A stretch of DNA of 64,000 nucleotides from Malaya genurostris. Its lineage: Eukaryota; Arthropoda; Insecta; Diptera; Culicidae. The position numbers were made by a program, and so were the translations under genes. Location of the stretch: NCBI RefSeq assembly GCF_030247185.1, contig NC_080572.1:171312975-171376974 (forward strand), read 5' to 3'. The notes under the pieces are model-generated. The model made no database searches. It saw nothing but the letters and a program-made list of their open reading frames with translations, and was not told the DNA's origin. Of this stretch, positions 11,217 to 21,736 are shown piece by piece. Positions within the stretch are counted from its first letter, which is position 1. Every line of letters starts with the position of its first letter.

Positions 11217-11600
11217 CTACTTTCCAGGCGTATCAGAACTGGCTAAATTTAAAGCAATCCTAAATATTTCTTTATCACAGTTATGTGGTCGTCCTGAAAA
11301 GGACGGGGTTTTCAACTCCTCGTCGTTACGGATGGACAGCTGCAGATGGCGAGGGATGATTTTCGTTTTCTTGTTGTCGCGGGCTGCATTACCGGCCAAT
11401 TCCAACACTTCGGCAGCCAAGTACTCCATCACTGCCGCCAGATAGACCGGTGCACCGGCACCGACACGCTCTGCGTAGTTTCCCTTCCGGAGCAGACGAC
11501 GGATTTTGCCAACTGGGAACTGCAGACCAGCACGGTTCGAGCGGGACTTTGCCTTGCCCTTAATTGTTCCTCCTGTGTGCGTGTTTCCGCGTGAAAATTC
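11217..11600 (-). pseudogene. H2A: Histone H2A pseudogene, no start codon and altered C-terminus
   Basis: The minus strand encodes a clear H2A histone fold: KGKAKSRSNRAGLQFPVGK, then RLLRKGNYAERVGAGAPVYL, then AVMEYLAAEVLELAGNAARD, then IIPRHLQLSIRNDEEL. H2A is a core histone that pairs with H2B. No ATG is present in frame: the codon where Met is expected is not ATG, and a TAA lies four codons upstream. After NDEEL the docking domain is replaced by about 30 unrelated residues, while the acidic-patch residues remain. R-to-K changes occur in the fold (GKI, TKII). A decayed copy is the best reading; a true H2A variant would need a start and a docking region. Confidence 0.75.
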
Positions 11601-11603
11601 CAC

Positions 11604-11835
11604 AAGAAGCTGTTAACCGTTAGGCAGCCAATTCAGTATTACTGACTGCCGCTCTACTAACTCTCTCTTTTATATCGTCTCACTGTTTCCCGTTCTGCGA
11701 AGGGGAGGTCCGTACACCGCTACCAGTATAAATTGAAATGTGATGTGAGAAATAGCGTCATTTGAGTTAAAGCAGCTACTCTGTATGTACGAGACACCGT
11801 CAGAACGATGGCACCGAAACAGGTAGAAAAGCAGA
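11604..11835 (+). pseudogene. Divergent H2A/H2B intergenic region with H2B-like start relic
   Basis: Insect H2A and H2B genes are usually divergently transcribed from a shared promoter. Here H2A-like sequence reads left, and at 11808 the + strand has ATGGCACCGAAACAGGTAGA, encoding MAPKQVEK, close to the MAPKTSGK-type start of H2B, before it decays. CTCTTTTATATCG at about 11664-11676 could be a TATA box. The H2B body is absent. The assignment rests on eight codons plus the divergent layout. Confidence 0.35.
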
Positions 11836-11964
11836 TTTGTACCGTCACTAACACATTCAATTACGAACGGCAATGCGAAAGCGAATGTTGAACACATTTT
11901 TATACTAGTATGGGGCCATGTAAAAATATGCCATGCGAAACAGGGTTGCCATATAAACAGGTTA

Positions 11965-11981
11965 ATCTGTTTTATTATTAA

Positions 11982-12036
<55 letters not shown>

Positions 12037-12090
12037 ATTAATATTATTATTATTAATATTATTATTACTATCATTATTATTATTAGAATG
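11965..12090. repeat. (ATT)n microsatellite
   Basis: About 120 bp of TTA/TTAATA trinucleotide repeat with a few interruptions. The long isoleucine-rich minus-strand frame crossing it is an artefact of the repeat. Confidence 0.9.
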
Positions 12091-12903
12091 ACTCTTGCAT
12101 ACCGAAGATCGTCGATACATTTCAGACCAGCCCATTGCAATTGTCTCGTACTGAAATTTCGAGAAGAATCAGATATCTTCGAACTTTGTAGCATCAATAA
12201 AACTAAACTACAAATTTGTCGTACCTAGCCTGCTATATTAGCAAATTATAAAAGAATTGTTTCAAGTTTGGAATATATAGTTGTAGAATAGTAGCTGTTT
12301 AATGTAACTAATCTGTATTTTAATGTAGGTACATCGCTTCAAACTCTATTAGTGAAAAAGAGGAAATCTTGCACAATTCATACAATCAATCAACTAACTG
12401 ATATTCGGAAAAGTGATGGGAGCGTATCAGTTTTTTCGTATTCACGACATCCAGTTATGTCTCTGACATTACCCACCCACCTTTTTTCATTGGAATAGTC
12501 ATAACAGATAATCGGGTTTGATACAAATATTGCTGCTTGAAACTACAAAACATGATAAATAATTTTCTCAGTGGACTAGATAGTTTCAATCGATATTTTG
12601 ATAAAAACAACAAACATTTAACTAACGTTCCTGTCAATTCAGATAAGGTCATAATTTTAGCGCTTCAAAATTACAAACTTTTCAGTTGAAATAAATGACC
12701 TTAAATTTAGTTATTTCAGCTAACGCTTTTATTTAATAAAATAATACATTTTGGTTTGTCTTTCAAAATAAAACGATTTCTTTTAATCTAATTTGCAAGG
12801 TAATTTTTGATACTTCTTTCATTTCGATTTGTAATCGTTCCAGTTTCTGAGTTAGAGTGTGAATAGAACAAAATTTTTATTTTCATCAGTGTTTTGTAAT
12901 AAG
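12091..12903. other. Non-coding, nothing recognised
   Basis: AT-rich flank between the microsatellite and the BEL element. No gene or repeat boundary is supported. Confidence 0.5.
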
Positions 12904-12908
12904 GGATC

Positions 12909-13102
12909 TGTGCTGTTCGGATGCAATGGACTGTATCGTTACAAAAATCAAAAAATCGCGTGTGCTCTCGGAGCAGTCAAACTTATAACTAACTTTATTC
13001 AGATCGATTACAATGGTATGTGTATGAGAATGAACTGGAATCACGGTGTTTCATTTCTTTGATGGTTGTCGCGTCTTCGTGGATCGAGTTGCCAACCTAA
13101 CA
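12909..13102 (-). repeat. BEL 3' LTR
   Basis: 194 bp, TG...CA ends. Preceded on the minus strand by a short purine stretch (GCGGGAGAA at 13103-13111) that serves as polypurine tract. Confidence 0.92.
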
Positions 13103-13129
13103 TTCTCCCGCGCGTTGAAATGGACCATT

Positions 13130-15472
13130 TCAAGAAGGGATGGCTGGTTCTTCTCCTTCACCATCCAACGGAAGTAAACAGATCTTCTTGATTGCTCTCG
13201 TCGTTGTTTTGCCGTTAGGTAAACGCAGACCAACCACACGTGTGTGGCCGTCTCTTCCTGGAATCAACTCAGTGATACGGGCAAGCATCCATTGCAAAGG
13301 AGGTACGTTGTCGTCGACGACCAATACTAACGCACCAATCTTGAACGTGGTGATTTTGAAATCCTTCTGGCGTTGCTGAAGCTCGTGAAGATAGTGGGTC
13401 ATCCACAGGTTCCAGAATTTTTGCTTTAAATCTTGGACGAACTGCCACTTGGACAGCCGACCAGGATGAATTTGCTGATATGAAGGCTCTGGGATCGCTT
13501 GAAACTCCCGACCGATTAGAAAATGGGCCGGAGTGATAGCACGAACATCGCTTGGATCGTCTGAAGTAGGTGTTAATGGCCGCGAGTTTAAAATCGCCTC
13601 TATCTGGGTAAGCACTGTTGAGAATTGCTCGAAGGAAAGATTATGCTCGGCCAAAATTCGCATGAGGTGCCGTTTAACGGATTTGACACCCGCTTCCCAA
13701 ATCCCCCCGAAGTGTGGGCTTCGTGGCGGAATGAAGGACCACTTGATACCTCGCTGTGTACAAAACGTATCAAGATCACGACAATGTTGCTCATCACGAA
13801 ACAGTTCAGCTAGATGACGTAGTTCATTGTTAGCGCCTTCAAAATTGGTTGCATTGTCGGAGTACAAATTCTCGATCAGACCTCGACGACTGACAAACCG
13901 TTGCAGGGCCCCGAGAAAGGCTTCCGACGTCAAGTCTGAAACCGCTTCCAGATGAAGGGCACGAGTTGCCATGCACACAAATACACAGATGTAACCTTTC
14001 GTAATCTGCGCGTTTCGTAGTTTGTGGTTGCCACGAATATTGAATGGACCGGCGAAATCCAGCCCGGTGCGTGTGAACGGAAACGACGGCTGGACTCGAT
14101 AGTCGGGTAGATCTCCCATGAGTTGCGTAGATGTAGTTGGTTTTAACCGATAGCATGGTATACACTGATGTATAACCTTTCTGATGATGTTTTTTGCTCG
14201 TAGAGGCCAATATCGCTGTCTTACTATAGCTAGCAAGCTTCTTTGACTGGGGTGAAGATTGGTTTGATGCAAGTATCGTATCAATGTTGTTGTCAAGGGA
14301 TGTCTATCCGGGAGTAACGCTTGATGCTTGTACTCATAAGGAACTTGGGCGTTCCTCAAACGGCCTCCGACTCGCAGAATTGCATCATTTGGATCGATGA
14401 AAGGATGCAAGCTCCGGAAGGGAACTTTCAAATTGGGGTTCTTCGTTCGCAATAACTTCAACTCAGTAGCAAATGCTTCAGTTTGCACTAATCGCATGAT
14501 CAGTGCGTGAGATAGTGAAATCTCATCCGTCGTAGGTAAACCCTTAGTGAGTTTCTTCCTACCACTACGCAAAAAATCACAAAAACGCACCACATATGCC
14601 ATAGCACGCAGAATAATTGAAAAGCGGCTAATTCGATCGAAAAGCGGTAGCCGTGCTTCTGTGATCGCTGTTACTAACACTGTCTTCTTCACTTCAGGAA
14701 TATCTTCGTCCACCAGTGCAGGCGGCACAACAATGATTGGATCTGCAATACGGAGCATTGTTGGTCCAGTCCACCAGAGCGAATGAGACTCCATGTTCTT
14801 CGGGGCGATTCCACGCGATAAACAATCAGCAGGGTTCTCCTTCGTTGGGATGTATTTCCATTGAAATCCCTCAGTCGTATTTTGAATTTCTCGGACTCGA
14901 TTGCTAACGTACGTTTTCAGCTCACTAGGTGACTTCCGAATCCAGCACAAGACAATTTGCGAGTCACTCCACATAGTCACACAACCAAATTGTATATCGA
15001 ACGCAGCTAGTATCTTCACAGTTAACCGTGATAATAGCACTGCCGCCAATAATTCGGCACGTGGTGTGGTGATTTGCTTCTGTTCCTTTGTTTTCCTGGG
15101 TAACACTCTTGACTTGCTGCATACTAACTTCATCTCCGCTGTACCGTCAGTTCGTTTCAATCGTGTATAGATGCAGGCGCCGTATGCGAGCTCTGAAGCG
15201 TCAGCAAACCCATGGAGCTCGATGTCACTGGTTTCTTCGCTCAAAATCCATCACGGAATTTTGATATTGTTTAGAGTTTGTAACTGTTGGTAATACTCTA
15301 TCCACAACTGCGCCATATCTGCAGGAACCGTTTGATCCCACTCCAGGTTCAATTACCACAGCTCACGCATAATTAATTTAGCAGCAGTTACCGCCGGACC
15401 TACAAAGCCCAACGGATCGAATATCTTTGCAATTTGACTCAAAATTGTTCGTTTTGTGTGAACAGCGTACTT
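13130..15472 (-). pseudogene. BEL pol, second part: RNase H, integrase, DUF5641-like tail
   Basis: Beyond the insertion the pol frame resumes at about 15470 with TKRTILSQIAKIFDPLG, is broken by TAA near 15360 and TGA near 15258, then stays open for 704 residues. RNase H shows GFADASELAYGACIY and MWSDSQIVLCWI. Integrase shows an HxxxxH and CIPC zinc motif, D in GLDFAGPF, D in LYSDNATNFEG and E in HFGGIWEAGVK. The C-terminus, with LVVDDNVPPLQW and TRAIKKICLLP, matches the DUF5641-type tail common in BEL pol. Both stops are single-base C-to-T type changes. The frame ends 28 bp before the 3' LTR, leaving no room for env. Confidence 0.9.
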
Positions 15473-15535
15473 TTTTTTTAAGACTTTTTTTTTTATTTAA
15501 AAGATATTTTATTCAGGCCTATTTGCGTACAAGCT

Positions 15536-17200
15536 TTACGTGGCCGATTTAGCTGAGTTTTTAAATAAAAGATTTTTTTTTGTATTGGATCTCGTTGTCA
15601 CCCTTTTTCTAGGGGGAGAGGAGCTTCCATTTTCCTCCTGCGAGGATAGAGGGGCACTTCGTTCGTGGTTCGTCTCGTCATCCATTGCCGCATCGGTGGT
15701 ATTGTTGTTGATTTCGTTGCTGGTTGCTGTAGATGCGCTTTGTTGTACATTGTTTGCAGTTGCTGGTTGGTTGGATGGTAAGCTGTTAACTGCAGCTGGT
15801 GTACTTTGTTCTATAGGGGATACGTTGGATGGTTTCGTTGAAGAGGATGCTTCACTGTTGTTGGTGACTGTCACACAGAGATGTCTATCTCCTCTGTGTG
15901 ACGAAGAGCAAGCAAAATTTCTCCCCTCGCACTGACAACTTCAACGAGAGCTCTTCTCTTTCACATTTATACACCACTGTTGTGTAAAGTGTACACGCAT
16001 CATGAGTGCGTTTGTTTATTTCCTTTTACCTCTTCCACTGAATCGCACCAAAGTGCTAGAGCATTAGCTAATAAATTCTCTGAGGTGGATGCAGATACTT
16101 TCACAGAGGTGTACACGCCGGTGAGCACTCTGCTGTATGGTTTGCGTAGATGAAGCGTGGACACGCAAAATCAGCAAAATAAAACAATTTATCGTAAAAT
16201 TTTCGGTTTTCCTTGCAAATTTTTCATAGCAAGGGCAGATCTACTCTCTATTAATTGAAGTTCACAGAAGTGTTCGCTCACTATCACGCGCCAGTGGTCA
16301 CTTGGGTGTATTTAGACGAGAGCGCGTGTGAGCGATTCATGTGAAGAGAATGTGTTTCACTCGCGCCAGCTGCTTTAACCACAAGCACACACTCAAATGC
16401 TGTCTATTCGAAACTGAGAAGAAGTGCGCTTTCCGCTTTGTGCGGTGCTTCGTTTTTTTCATCCTCGGTGTGGCAAAAATCTGACTCTAGCGTGTATCTC
16501 TCTGGTGAAATGCCATCTCTGCTGTCACAGGTGTACTGGGGTTGCTTGGGGTTGATGTGAAGGAAGCACCGTTGTCCTTTGGTATAGTTGTCTCCTTGTC
16601 CGGTTTATCACATGGCTTACCGTAGTGAACAGCTTTTTGGCAATATTGACATGTGGCCATCTGATTGTCATAGGTAACAAGTGATTTGCACGGTATTCTT
16701 GTATCCTGACCGAATGTCACATAAGAAGGTATAGGCCTCCTCAAGCGCATGCGTAACAAACGTACGCCATTTAGAATACCGGGGAAAAAATTCCTCCACC
16801 TTTCATCTTCTATAGAGAGAATCTCTCCGTATTGGGACATAGTTTTGCGAATATAAGAACCGTTGACGCTTGAGGGAAGATCATGCACACGCACTTCTAT
16901 AGCACTATCTTCCATATATACTGGAATGTTGTACTTGATATTTTCATGCTCCACATAGTGCACATTATTATTGTCTTTAGCGAATTGAATTGCATCCAAC
17001 TCTTTATAGAACTGGATATAAACAACATTATTGGTCTTATTGCATTGGAGTAAATGCACACGTTTAATGTCAAGATTCATTTGCTCCTTAAGCAAACCTT
17101 CAAGTTCTCGTATCGAAGGTCGAATTTTGCACTGTCTGAAGTCAACAATAATTGTATTCTTTCGTACCGACGGTAGCTTCTGTTCGTTTGGTTCACTCAT
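15536..17200 (-). pseudogene. ORF1 protein with CCHC zinc knuckle, split by a MITE (copy 1)
   Basis: Starts MSEPNEQKLPSVRKNTI at 17200. The N-terminal half (VDFRQCKIRPSIRELEGLL, then VRVHDLPSS, MSQYGEILSIE) resembles the RNA-recognition-like region of Jockey-type ORF1 proteins. A perfect CX2CX4HX4C knuckle (CQYCQKAVHYGKPC) follows at about residues 185-198. The C-terminus is low-complexity and basic (SSPPRKRVTTRSNTKK). Apart from the 646-bp MITE the frame is intact at about 337 residues on both sides. Such proteins bind the element RNA and act as nucleic-acid chaperones. The stop is followed by only about 65 bp before the A tail. Confidence 0.8.
15876..16521. mobile_element. hAT-type MITE, 646 bp, nested in ORF1
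   Basis: Flanked by a perfect 8-bp duplication CTGTCACA (15868-15875 and 16522-16529). The intact site is visible in copy 2, where only one CTGTCACA is present. The ends are CAGAGATGTC and, inverted, CAGAGATGGC, fitting the CAGxG-type hAT termini. No transposase is encoded, so it is a non-autonomous element and the youngest layer of this nest. Confidence 0.9.
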
Positions 17201-17305
17201 TTTCGAGGTCTATTGTTCACTACACAATACTGTACTTGGTTTCTTCTGTCCCCAACGTAAGCGGTTTTGTTTGTCGACTGACTTGGATGAGATGTAAACC
17301 CGAAC

Positions 17306-19416
17306 TGAACAGCGTACTTGTCGACTGGATGTGTAGAGAGCACTACTGTAAACTCATCTTTGACAGGGATCCACGCCACACCCAGTGTTTTCATAATTGT
17401 GTTGATACTTGTATCCTTGATTTCAATACCACGTTCTCGTTGGACTTCTGGGATGTCCATCAGTAGTTCTTGGGAATTCGAGGCAAATTTGTGTACACAA
17501 AAACAACCCTTTGCCAAAAGAGCTACGGTCTGATTCTTCAATTCAATGATTTCCGGTAATGCATCAGCTCCAAAGAGTGCATCATCCATATAGCAAGATT
17601 TCTGGATCGCCTTCGAGGATAATGAATACTGTACTCCTTCATCTTCAGTCAATTGACGGAGAGACATCGTCGCAAGAAATGGCGATGAAGCTAAGCCGTA
17701 CGTTACGGTTTGCAAGTCGTACGTTTTCAATGGTTCATTCTGGGTTTTCCTCCACAAGATTCTCTGATATCTTCGGTCGTCTTCGTGTACCGCGACTTGC
17801 CGGTACATTTTAGAGATGTCGGCTGTAAACACAAATCTATGGATACGGAAATTCAGAAGAATCGAGACCAAATCATTTTGTACAATTGGCCCGATCAATT
17901 GGGTTTCATTGATTGAAATCCCCGTATCTGACGCTGCTGATCCATCGAAAACCACACGTAACTTTGTAGTAGAACTAGTGGGTTTCAGGACATAGTGGTG
18001 TGGTAAATAGAAACCCTGTGAATTATCGGGCTTCGGATTCTCGATCATGTGACCAAGTGTTTCGTACTCCCGCAGGAAGTCACTATACTGTTGCTTCAGC
18101 TCAGGAACGCCGTTCAGACGTTTTTCCAATCCATAAAATCGTTTTTCGGCCATGCGCCTCGAATCTCCCAGTAGGATCTTCCTATCATTGAACGGTAAAC
18201 GCACCAAATATCTGCCGTTTGCCATTCGCTGATGCGTTCTTTCGAAATGTTGCACGCATTCTTCTTCAATAGTAGAATTTATTCCTTCGATATCGCCGAA
18301 CGACTCAATTTCCCAAAATTTTTTCACCAATGTATCCACGCTTTCTTCGGAGGCAGTAGCGGAGAAGGAATGAACGACTCGAGAATCTTCGTTCGGAACT
18401 GGTCCACTCAAAACCCATCCAAACTGAGTTTCTTGTAGTAAAGCACCACTTCTTGGTAGTTGTAGTCGACCTATCATCAGCATATCAAAAAATACATCTG
18501 CTCCCAACAACATGTTGATCTTGTAGGGGACATGGAATCTTGGATCTGCGAGTTCAATTCCGCTTGGGAGAGACAAGGTACTAATATCCACCTTACTACT
18601 TGGCAGAACTCTCGTGATTTTGGGAACCACAAGCAGTTCCAAGCAAACCGTGTAGTCGTTGACACGAGACGTCACTTGGATATGGATCTTGAGACGAACT
18701 TTGGTCTGAGTATCGTTCAAACAGCTGATGTGCACGTTTGTTGGATGCTTCTTTAGCGCTAAAACAGTCGCGAACTGCTCGGTCACAAAGCTCGTATGCG
18801 ACCCAGAGTCCAGTAGTACTCGACAGGGATACTGTTGACCGCCCTTTCCGTGGACAAGAACGACTGCTGTAGAAAGAAGTATCTGCTTTCCCAAGTTTTT
18901 TGGTTGCGCGCAGAAATTAGATTGTTGCTCTACATCTGTTGTAGCTACAGTCGAACCGCTCGTTGGTGACTGCTCAAGAGTTTTCGTTTGCTCTGCCTTC
19001 TTTGCGGACGGTGACGACTTTTCAGACTCTTTCGCATTATCATCAGGATGGAGAATTGTGTGATGAGGTTTCCGACACTTTTTGCACGTATGTTTCGACG
19101 TGCAGTTGCTTAGTCTATGCCCTTTCTGTAGACAATTGAAGCAGGCACCAATGCGTCGCAGGGTATTGTACTTGTCGGATAAGTTTACGTTCTTGAACGT
19201 ATCACATCTCCACAGCTCATGATTATTAGAACATTGCGGACACTTATCGGTAACAGTAAGTAAGGTACTCGTCTTTCCCTTCGCTTCTTGTACGTTGCGT
19301 ACTGGTTTTTGGTTTTTCAGTACTTGCTTCACTGCAGGTTGAATCTTTTCCAATACCTTACATCTTTGCGAGTTTCGGTGTCTAATTTGAAAACAAGGCG
19401 ATTTATCATCATGCAC
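17306..19416 (-). pseudogene. BEL pol, first part: zinc knuckles, protease, reverse transcriptase
   Basis: The frame overlaps gag by 88 bases in another register. It carries knuckles CPQCSNNHELWRC and CFNCLQKGHRLSNC, then CKKCRKPHHTILH; an aspartic protease core LLDSGSHTSF; and an RT with VFDGSAASD, FTADISKMYRQV, YGLASSPFLA and the catalytic box CYMDDALFGAD. These are the Pao/BEL pol motifs. RT and protease process and copy the element RNA. The frame reaches KYAV and is then cut by the ORF1-only retroposon, after which the remaining residues belong to the insert's 5' UTR. The RT catalytic residues are intact; the defect is the interruption and the lost link with gag. Confidence 0.9.
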
Positions 19417-20339
19417 TCCCCTAATCCTTCTACAGGAAGACCAAGGTTCTTTAAAGCTTCAACATTTTTCGTGCATGTGTCAATAAAATTTCGGAGATCG
19501 GACGCATTTTCGCTCAGTAGTTTTGGAAGGTTGAAATAAGTATCAATATGTTTATCAATAATGAGCCTTTTGTCTTCGTATCGCTCAATCAACATCTTCC
19601 ACGCAGCATTGTAATCATTATTGTTCATGATTTCTTGGTCAATAATACCTGCGGCTTTGCCCACTAACGAGTTTCGGAGATGGTAAAGCTTAATACCGGG
19701 AGCTTCAGAATTGTACCGCTGCATAATCGTCTCGAACATAGATCGAAAGGCGAACCAATTCTCATACGTCCCATCAAACGTGGGTAACGAAACCTTCAAC
19801 GGTGGTAGGTGTAGCGCAACTTCGGATGTCCTATTCTGCATACTTTGTAGCGGCTGGATGGTGCGAGCAGCATCTTCCTCCATCTTAATGTTATCATCGA
19901 TCAATTTAGAAATATAGATGAATAACTCACCGTATTGCTGCTCAAACCTAACATATGCTTCCTCAGCCTCCTCTCGTACCTCGTCTTCAACGTCCGCTTG
20001 AAAAACTCTCTGATGAAGCTGGGCGTATTCCGCAAAGGCACTCTCGATGGTTTTTAGCTGAAGCTGTAAGAACTGTTTACACTTCAGATTCGGGTTTGGA
20101 ACGTCTTGGCTAGATTCCAAACTCGATCGCACTCTCATCAATTTGTTTCGCACGGAATCCATTCGGCTGTTCATCACCTTTATTGCTGCCATTGCTTTTT
20201 TCATTTCTTCTTTGGCTTTTTTCTTCACTTTTTGAGCACTCACTGATGGGGTTTGATTTTCTTCTTCGTCCTTTTCTGGTAATTCCAGCTTTCGTGGTTC
20301 ACCTTTTTTAGCCCTCGGCATTGGCGTTTCGTTCGACAT
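19329..20339 (-). CDS. BEL gag (DUF1759-type), truncated by frame change
   Basis: A 336-residue frame starting MSNETPMPRAKKGEPRK. A charged coiled-coil-like region (residues about 30-70) is followed by a Gag core with LPPLKVSLPTFDGTYENW (about 177-195), the DUF1759 signature of Pao/BEL elements, and later LKNLGLPVEGLG. Gag forms the retrotransposon particle. The frame runs out as TETRKDVRYWKRF where the downstream frame picks up with VLEKIQPAVKQ, so gag and pol are now out of register. The abrupt join suggests a small deletion. No separate gag stop is typical of this group, so the gene is best seen as the 5' part of a broken gag-pol. Confidence 0.85.
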   Translation of the reverse strand: MSNETPMPRAKKGEPRKLELPEKDEEENQTPSVSAQKVKKKAKEEMKKAMAAIKVMNSRMDSVRNKLMRVRSSLESSQDVPNPNLKCKQFLQLQLKTIESAFAEYAQLHQRVFQADVEDEVREEAEEAYVRFEQQYGELFIYISKLIDDNIKMEEDAARTIQPLQSMQNRTSEVALHLPPLKVSLPTFDGTYENWFAFRSMFETIMQRYNSEAPGIKLYHLRNSLVGKAAGIIDQEIMNNNDYNAAWKMLIERYEDKRLIIDKHIDTYFNLPKLLSENASDLRNFIDTCTKNVEALKNLGLPVEGLGECMMINRLVFKLDTETRKDVRYWKRFNLQ

Positions 20340-20966
20340 TTAACATTTACTAATCCGATTCGCGGCTCCTTCACGAAATTATTACGAGCACAACGAATTT
20401 ACTTGTTTCATTTCATGTAACGCAATTATCACAACCACAATGTAGAACCAGTATTCATATAGTGTTCACAACTACAACTGAATCGGCGTTCCAAGCCGGT
20501 AGCCGAGTAAATTCACAAATGCACAATGTCTAGTACGAAATCGCTCACTGCACAATGGAACCGGTAACACAAATGCGTTGTTCCCGTATTCAACGTCGAA
20601 CAATTAGTGATAAATCTAAACTATGTTAGACTTTCCGAATTCAACCACAATCGGTGGTGTCAGCAACAAATGGTTACTCAGGCACAATCACATCAATATT
20701 CCGGATTGCGCCTTCAGGGCTTCTTCTTTGCAATCACCATGTATGAAGGCAAGCTTATTTTCTATATGTCGAACCGTCGGTGGTCCGATTTCAAAATGGC
20801 GTCGTTTTCGAATGCTTCCCGCAGATAGCTTCTTCACGCAATGGCGTCACTTCGCACTGTCGTTTCCGCGATAACGAGTACACCAGTCGGTGTTCGGTTT
20901 CGAATAAAATCACTAGAATTCCAACATTTCCGCGAGAAAGTTGGTCAGAACTCCGTAACAGGATCG

Positions 20967-20984
20967 ATCCGGTTCGAAGGACCA
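20967..20984 (-). other. BEL primer binding site for tRNA-Tyr
   Basis: Five bases inside the 5' LTR the + strand reads ATCCGGTTCGAAGGACCA. This corresponds to the 3' end of tRNA-Tyr as I remember it for insects (TCCGGCTCGAAGGA plus CCA), with one T/C difference that a G-U pair tolerates. The minus-strand PBS begins TGGTCCTTCGAA. Confidence 0.7.
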
Positions 20985-20989
20985 AAAAA

Positions 20990-21183
20990 TGTGCTGTTCG
21001 GATGCAATGGACTGTATCGTTACAAAAATAAAAAAATCGCGTGTGCTCTCGGAGCAGTCAAACTTATAACTAACTTTATTCAGATCGATTACAATGGTAT
21101 GTGTATGAGAATGAACTGGAATCACGGTATTTCATTTCTTTGATGGTTGTCGCGTCTTCGTGGATCGAGTTGCCAACCTAACA
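20990..21183 (-). repeat. BEL 5' LTR
   Basis: 194 bp, identical to the 3' LTR except for two substitutions (C/A near LTR position 41 and G/A near 142). Confidence 0.92.
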
Positions 21184-21188
21184 GGATC

Positions 21189-21723
21189 AAATAAAAAGGA
21201 GTGAATTTCTATAAATTTGTAAATCTTTCTAGTTTTAGAAGTCATTAGTTGATAAAAACCAATCCCTGAGCTCCGTAGGTGACTGTCAAAATTCAAGTGT
21301 ATCCATTTTCCGGTAGCAGTATTATATGATGAATATTAAAAATTTCAAACCATCGTTTAAAGTGACAATGCAAAAAAGATGAAAGCTCTTCGAAACTGTG
21401 CTAAAGATTATTCCAACTTGTAGGTTTTGATAGTTTATGGTCAATGTTTCGGTTTCCGAAAGTAAAGAGCGATAAATTTCCTAATTTAAAAGGGATGTCT
21501 TACCGGATTTTCATAAAATTATATTTAAATAGAAGGTCTTATAACCCCACAGGTGATTGTTAAATTGTATCCGGATTCGATTTTCGGCTCCGGAATTTTT
21601 AGGGAAGTTACTTGGATTTCTCAGGCAAAGTTAAATCAGTTTTACAAATTTAGGATCACATGAATGGTCTCGTAAGTTACGACAAATTTTACAGACGGAT
21701 CTTAATTCGTTTTAAAAAATTCA
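21189..21723. repeat. Diverged CCGGAAGTCGGATC-type repeat units
   Basis: Segments such as TGATGAATATTAAAAATTTCAAACC (21328), CTTCGAAACTGTGCTA and ATTTAGGATCACATGAATGGTCT match 53600-53990 and 55066-55090 by eye. Related units with ACCGGAAGTCGGATCTGG occur at 27610, 27950 and 28100. A common degenerate intergenic repeat; no gene. Confidence 0.5.
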
Positions 21724-21736
21724 AGCCTTAGCTACA

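Larger units (their letters stand above)
15473..17305 (-). mobile_element. ORF1-only poly(A) retroposon, copy 1, inserted in BEL pol
   Basis: A minus-strand insertion flanked by a 14-bp duplication TGAACAGCGTACTT (15459-15472 and 17306-17319). It starts (CA)GTTCGGG, has a 5' UTR of about 105 bp, one ORF1, a short 3' UTR with GAATAAAA and an A-rich tail. Excluding the nested MITE it is about 1.18 kb. The same 5' start, gene content and 3' end are found at 21737-22873 and 46721-51231, so it is a defined family rather than a random truncation. No endonuclease or RT is encoded. It must use another LINE's machinery. Confidence 0.85.
12909..21183 (-). mobile_element. Pao/BEL LTR retrotransposon, recently inserted, defective
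   Basis: Two 194-bp LTRs (12909-13102 and 20990-21183) start TGTGCTG and end CTAACA, differ at two positions, and are flanked by a perfect 5-bp GGATC duplication (12904-12908 and 21184-21188). The minus strand carries gag (DUF1759-like), zinc knuckles, aspartic protease, RT, RNase H, integrase and a C-terminal DUF5641-like region, which is the Pao/BEL order. There is no env. Without the inserted retroposon (15459-17305) the element is about 6.4 kb. Gag-pol is broken by a frame change near 19400, two nonsense codons near 15260 and 15360, and the insertion. Low LTR divergence implies a recent copy, yet the coding damage suggests mobilisation in trans. Confidence 0.93.

Noticed and set aside
11670..12197. 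175-codon minus-strand frame with a long hydrophobic run
   Set aside because: The run is the translation of the (ATT)n microsatellite, not a membrane protein.
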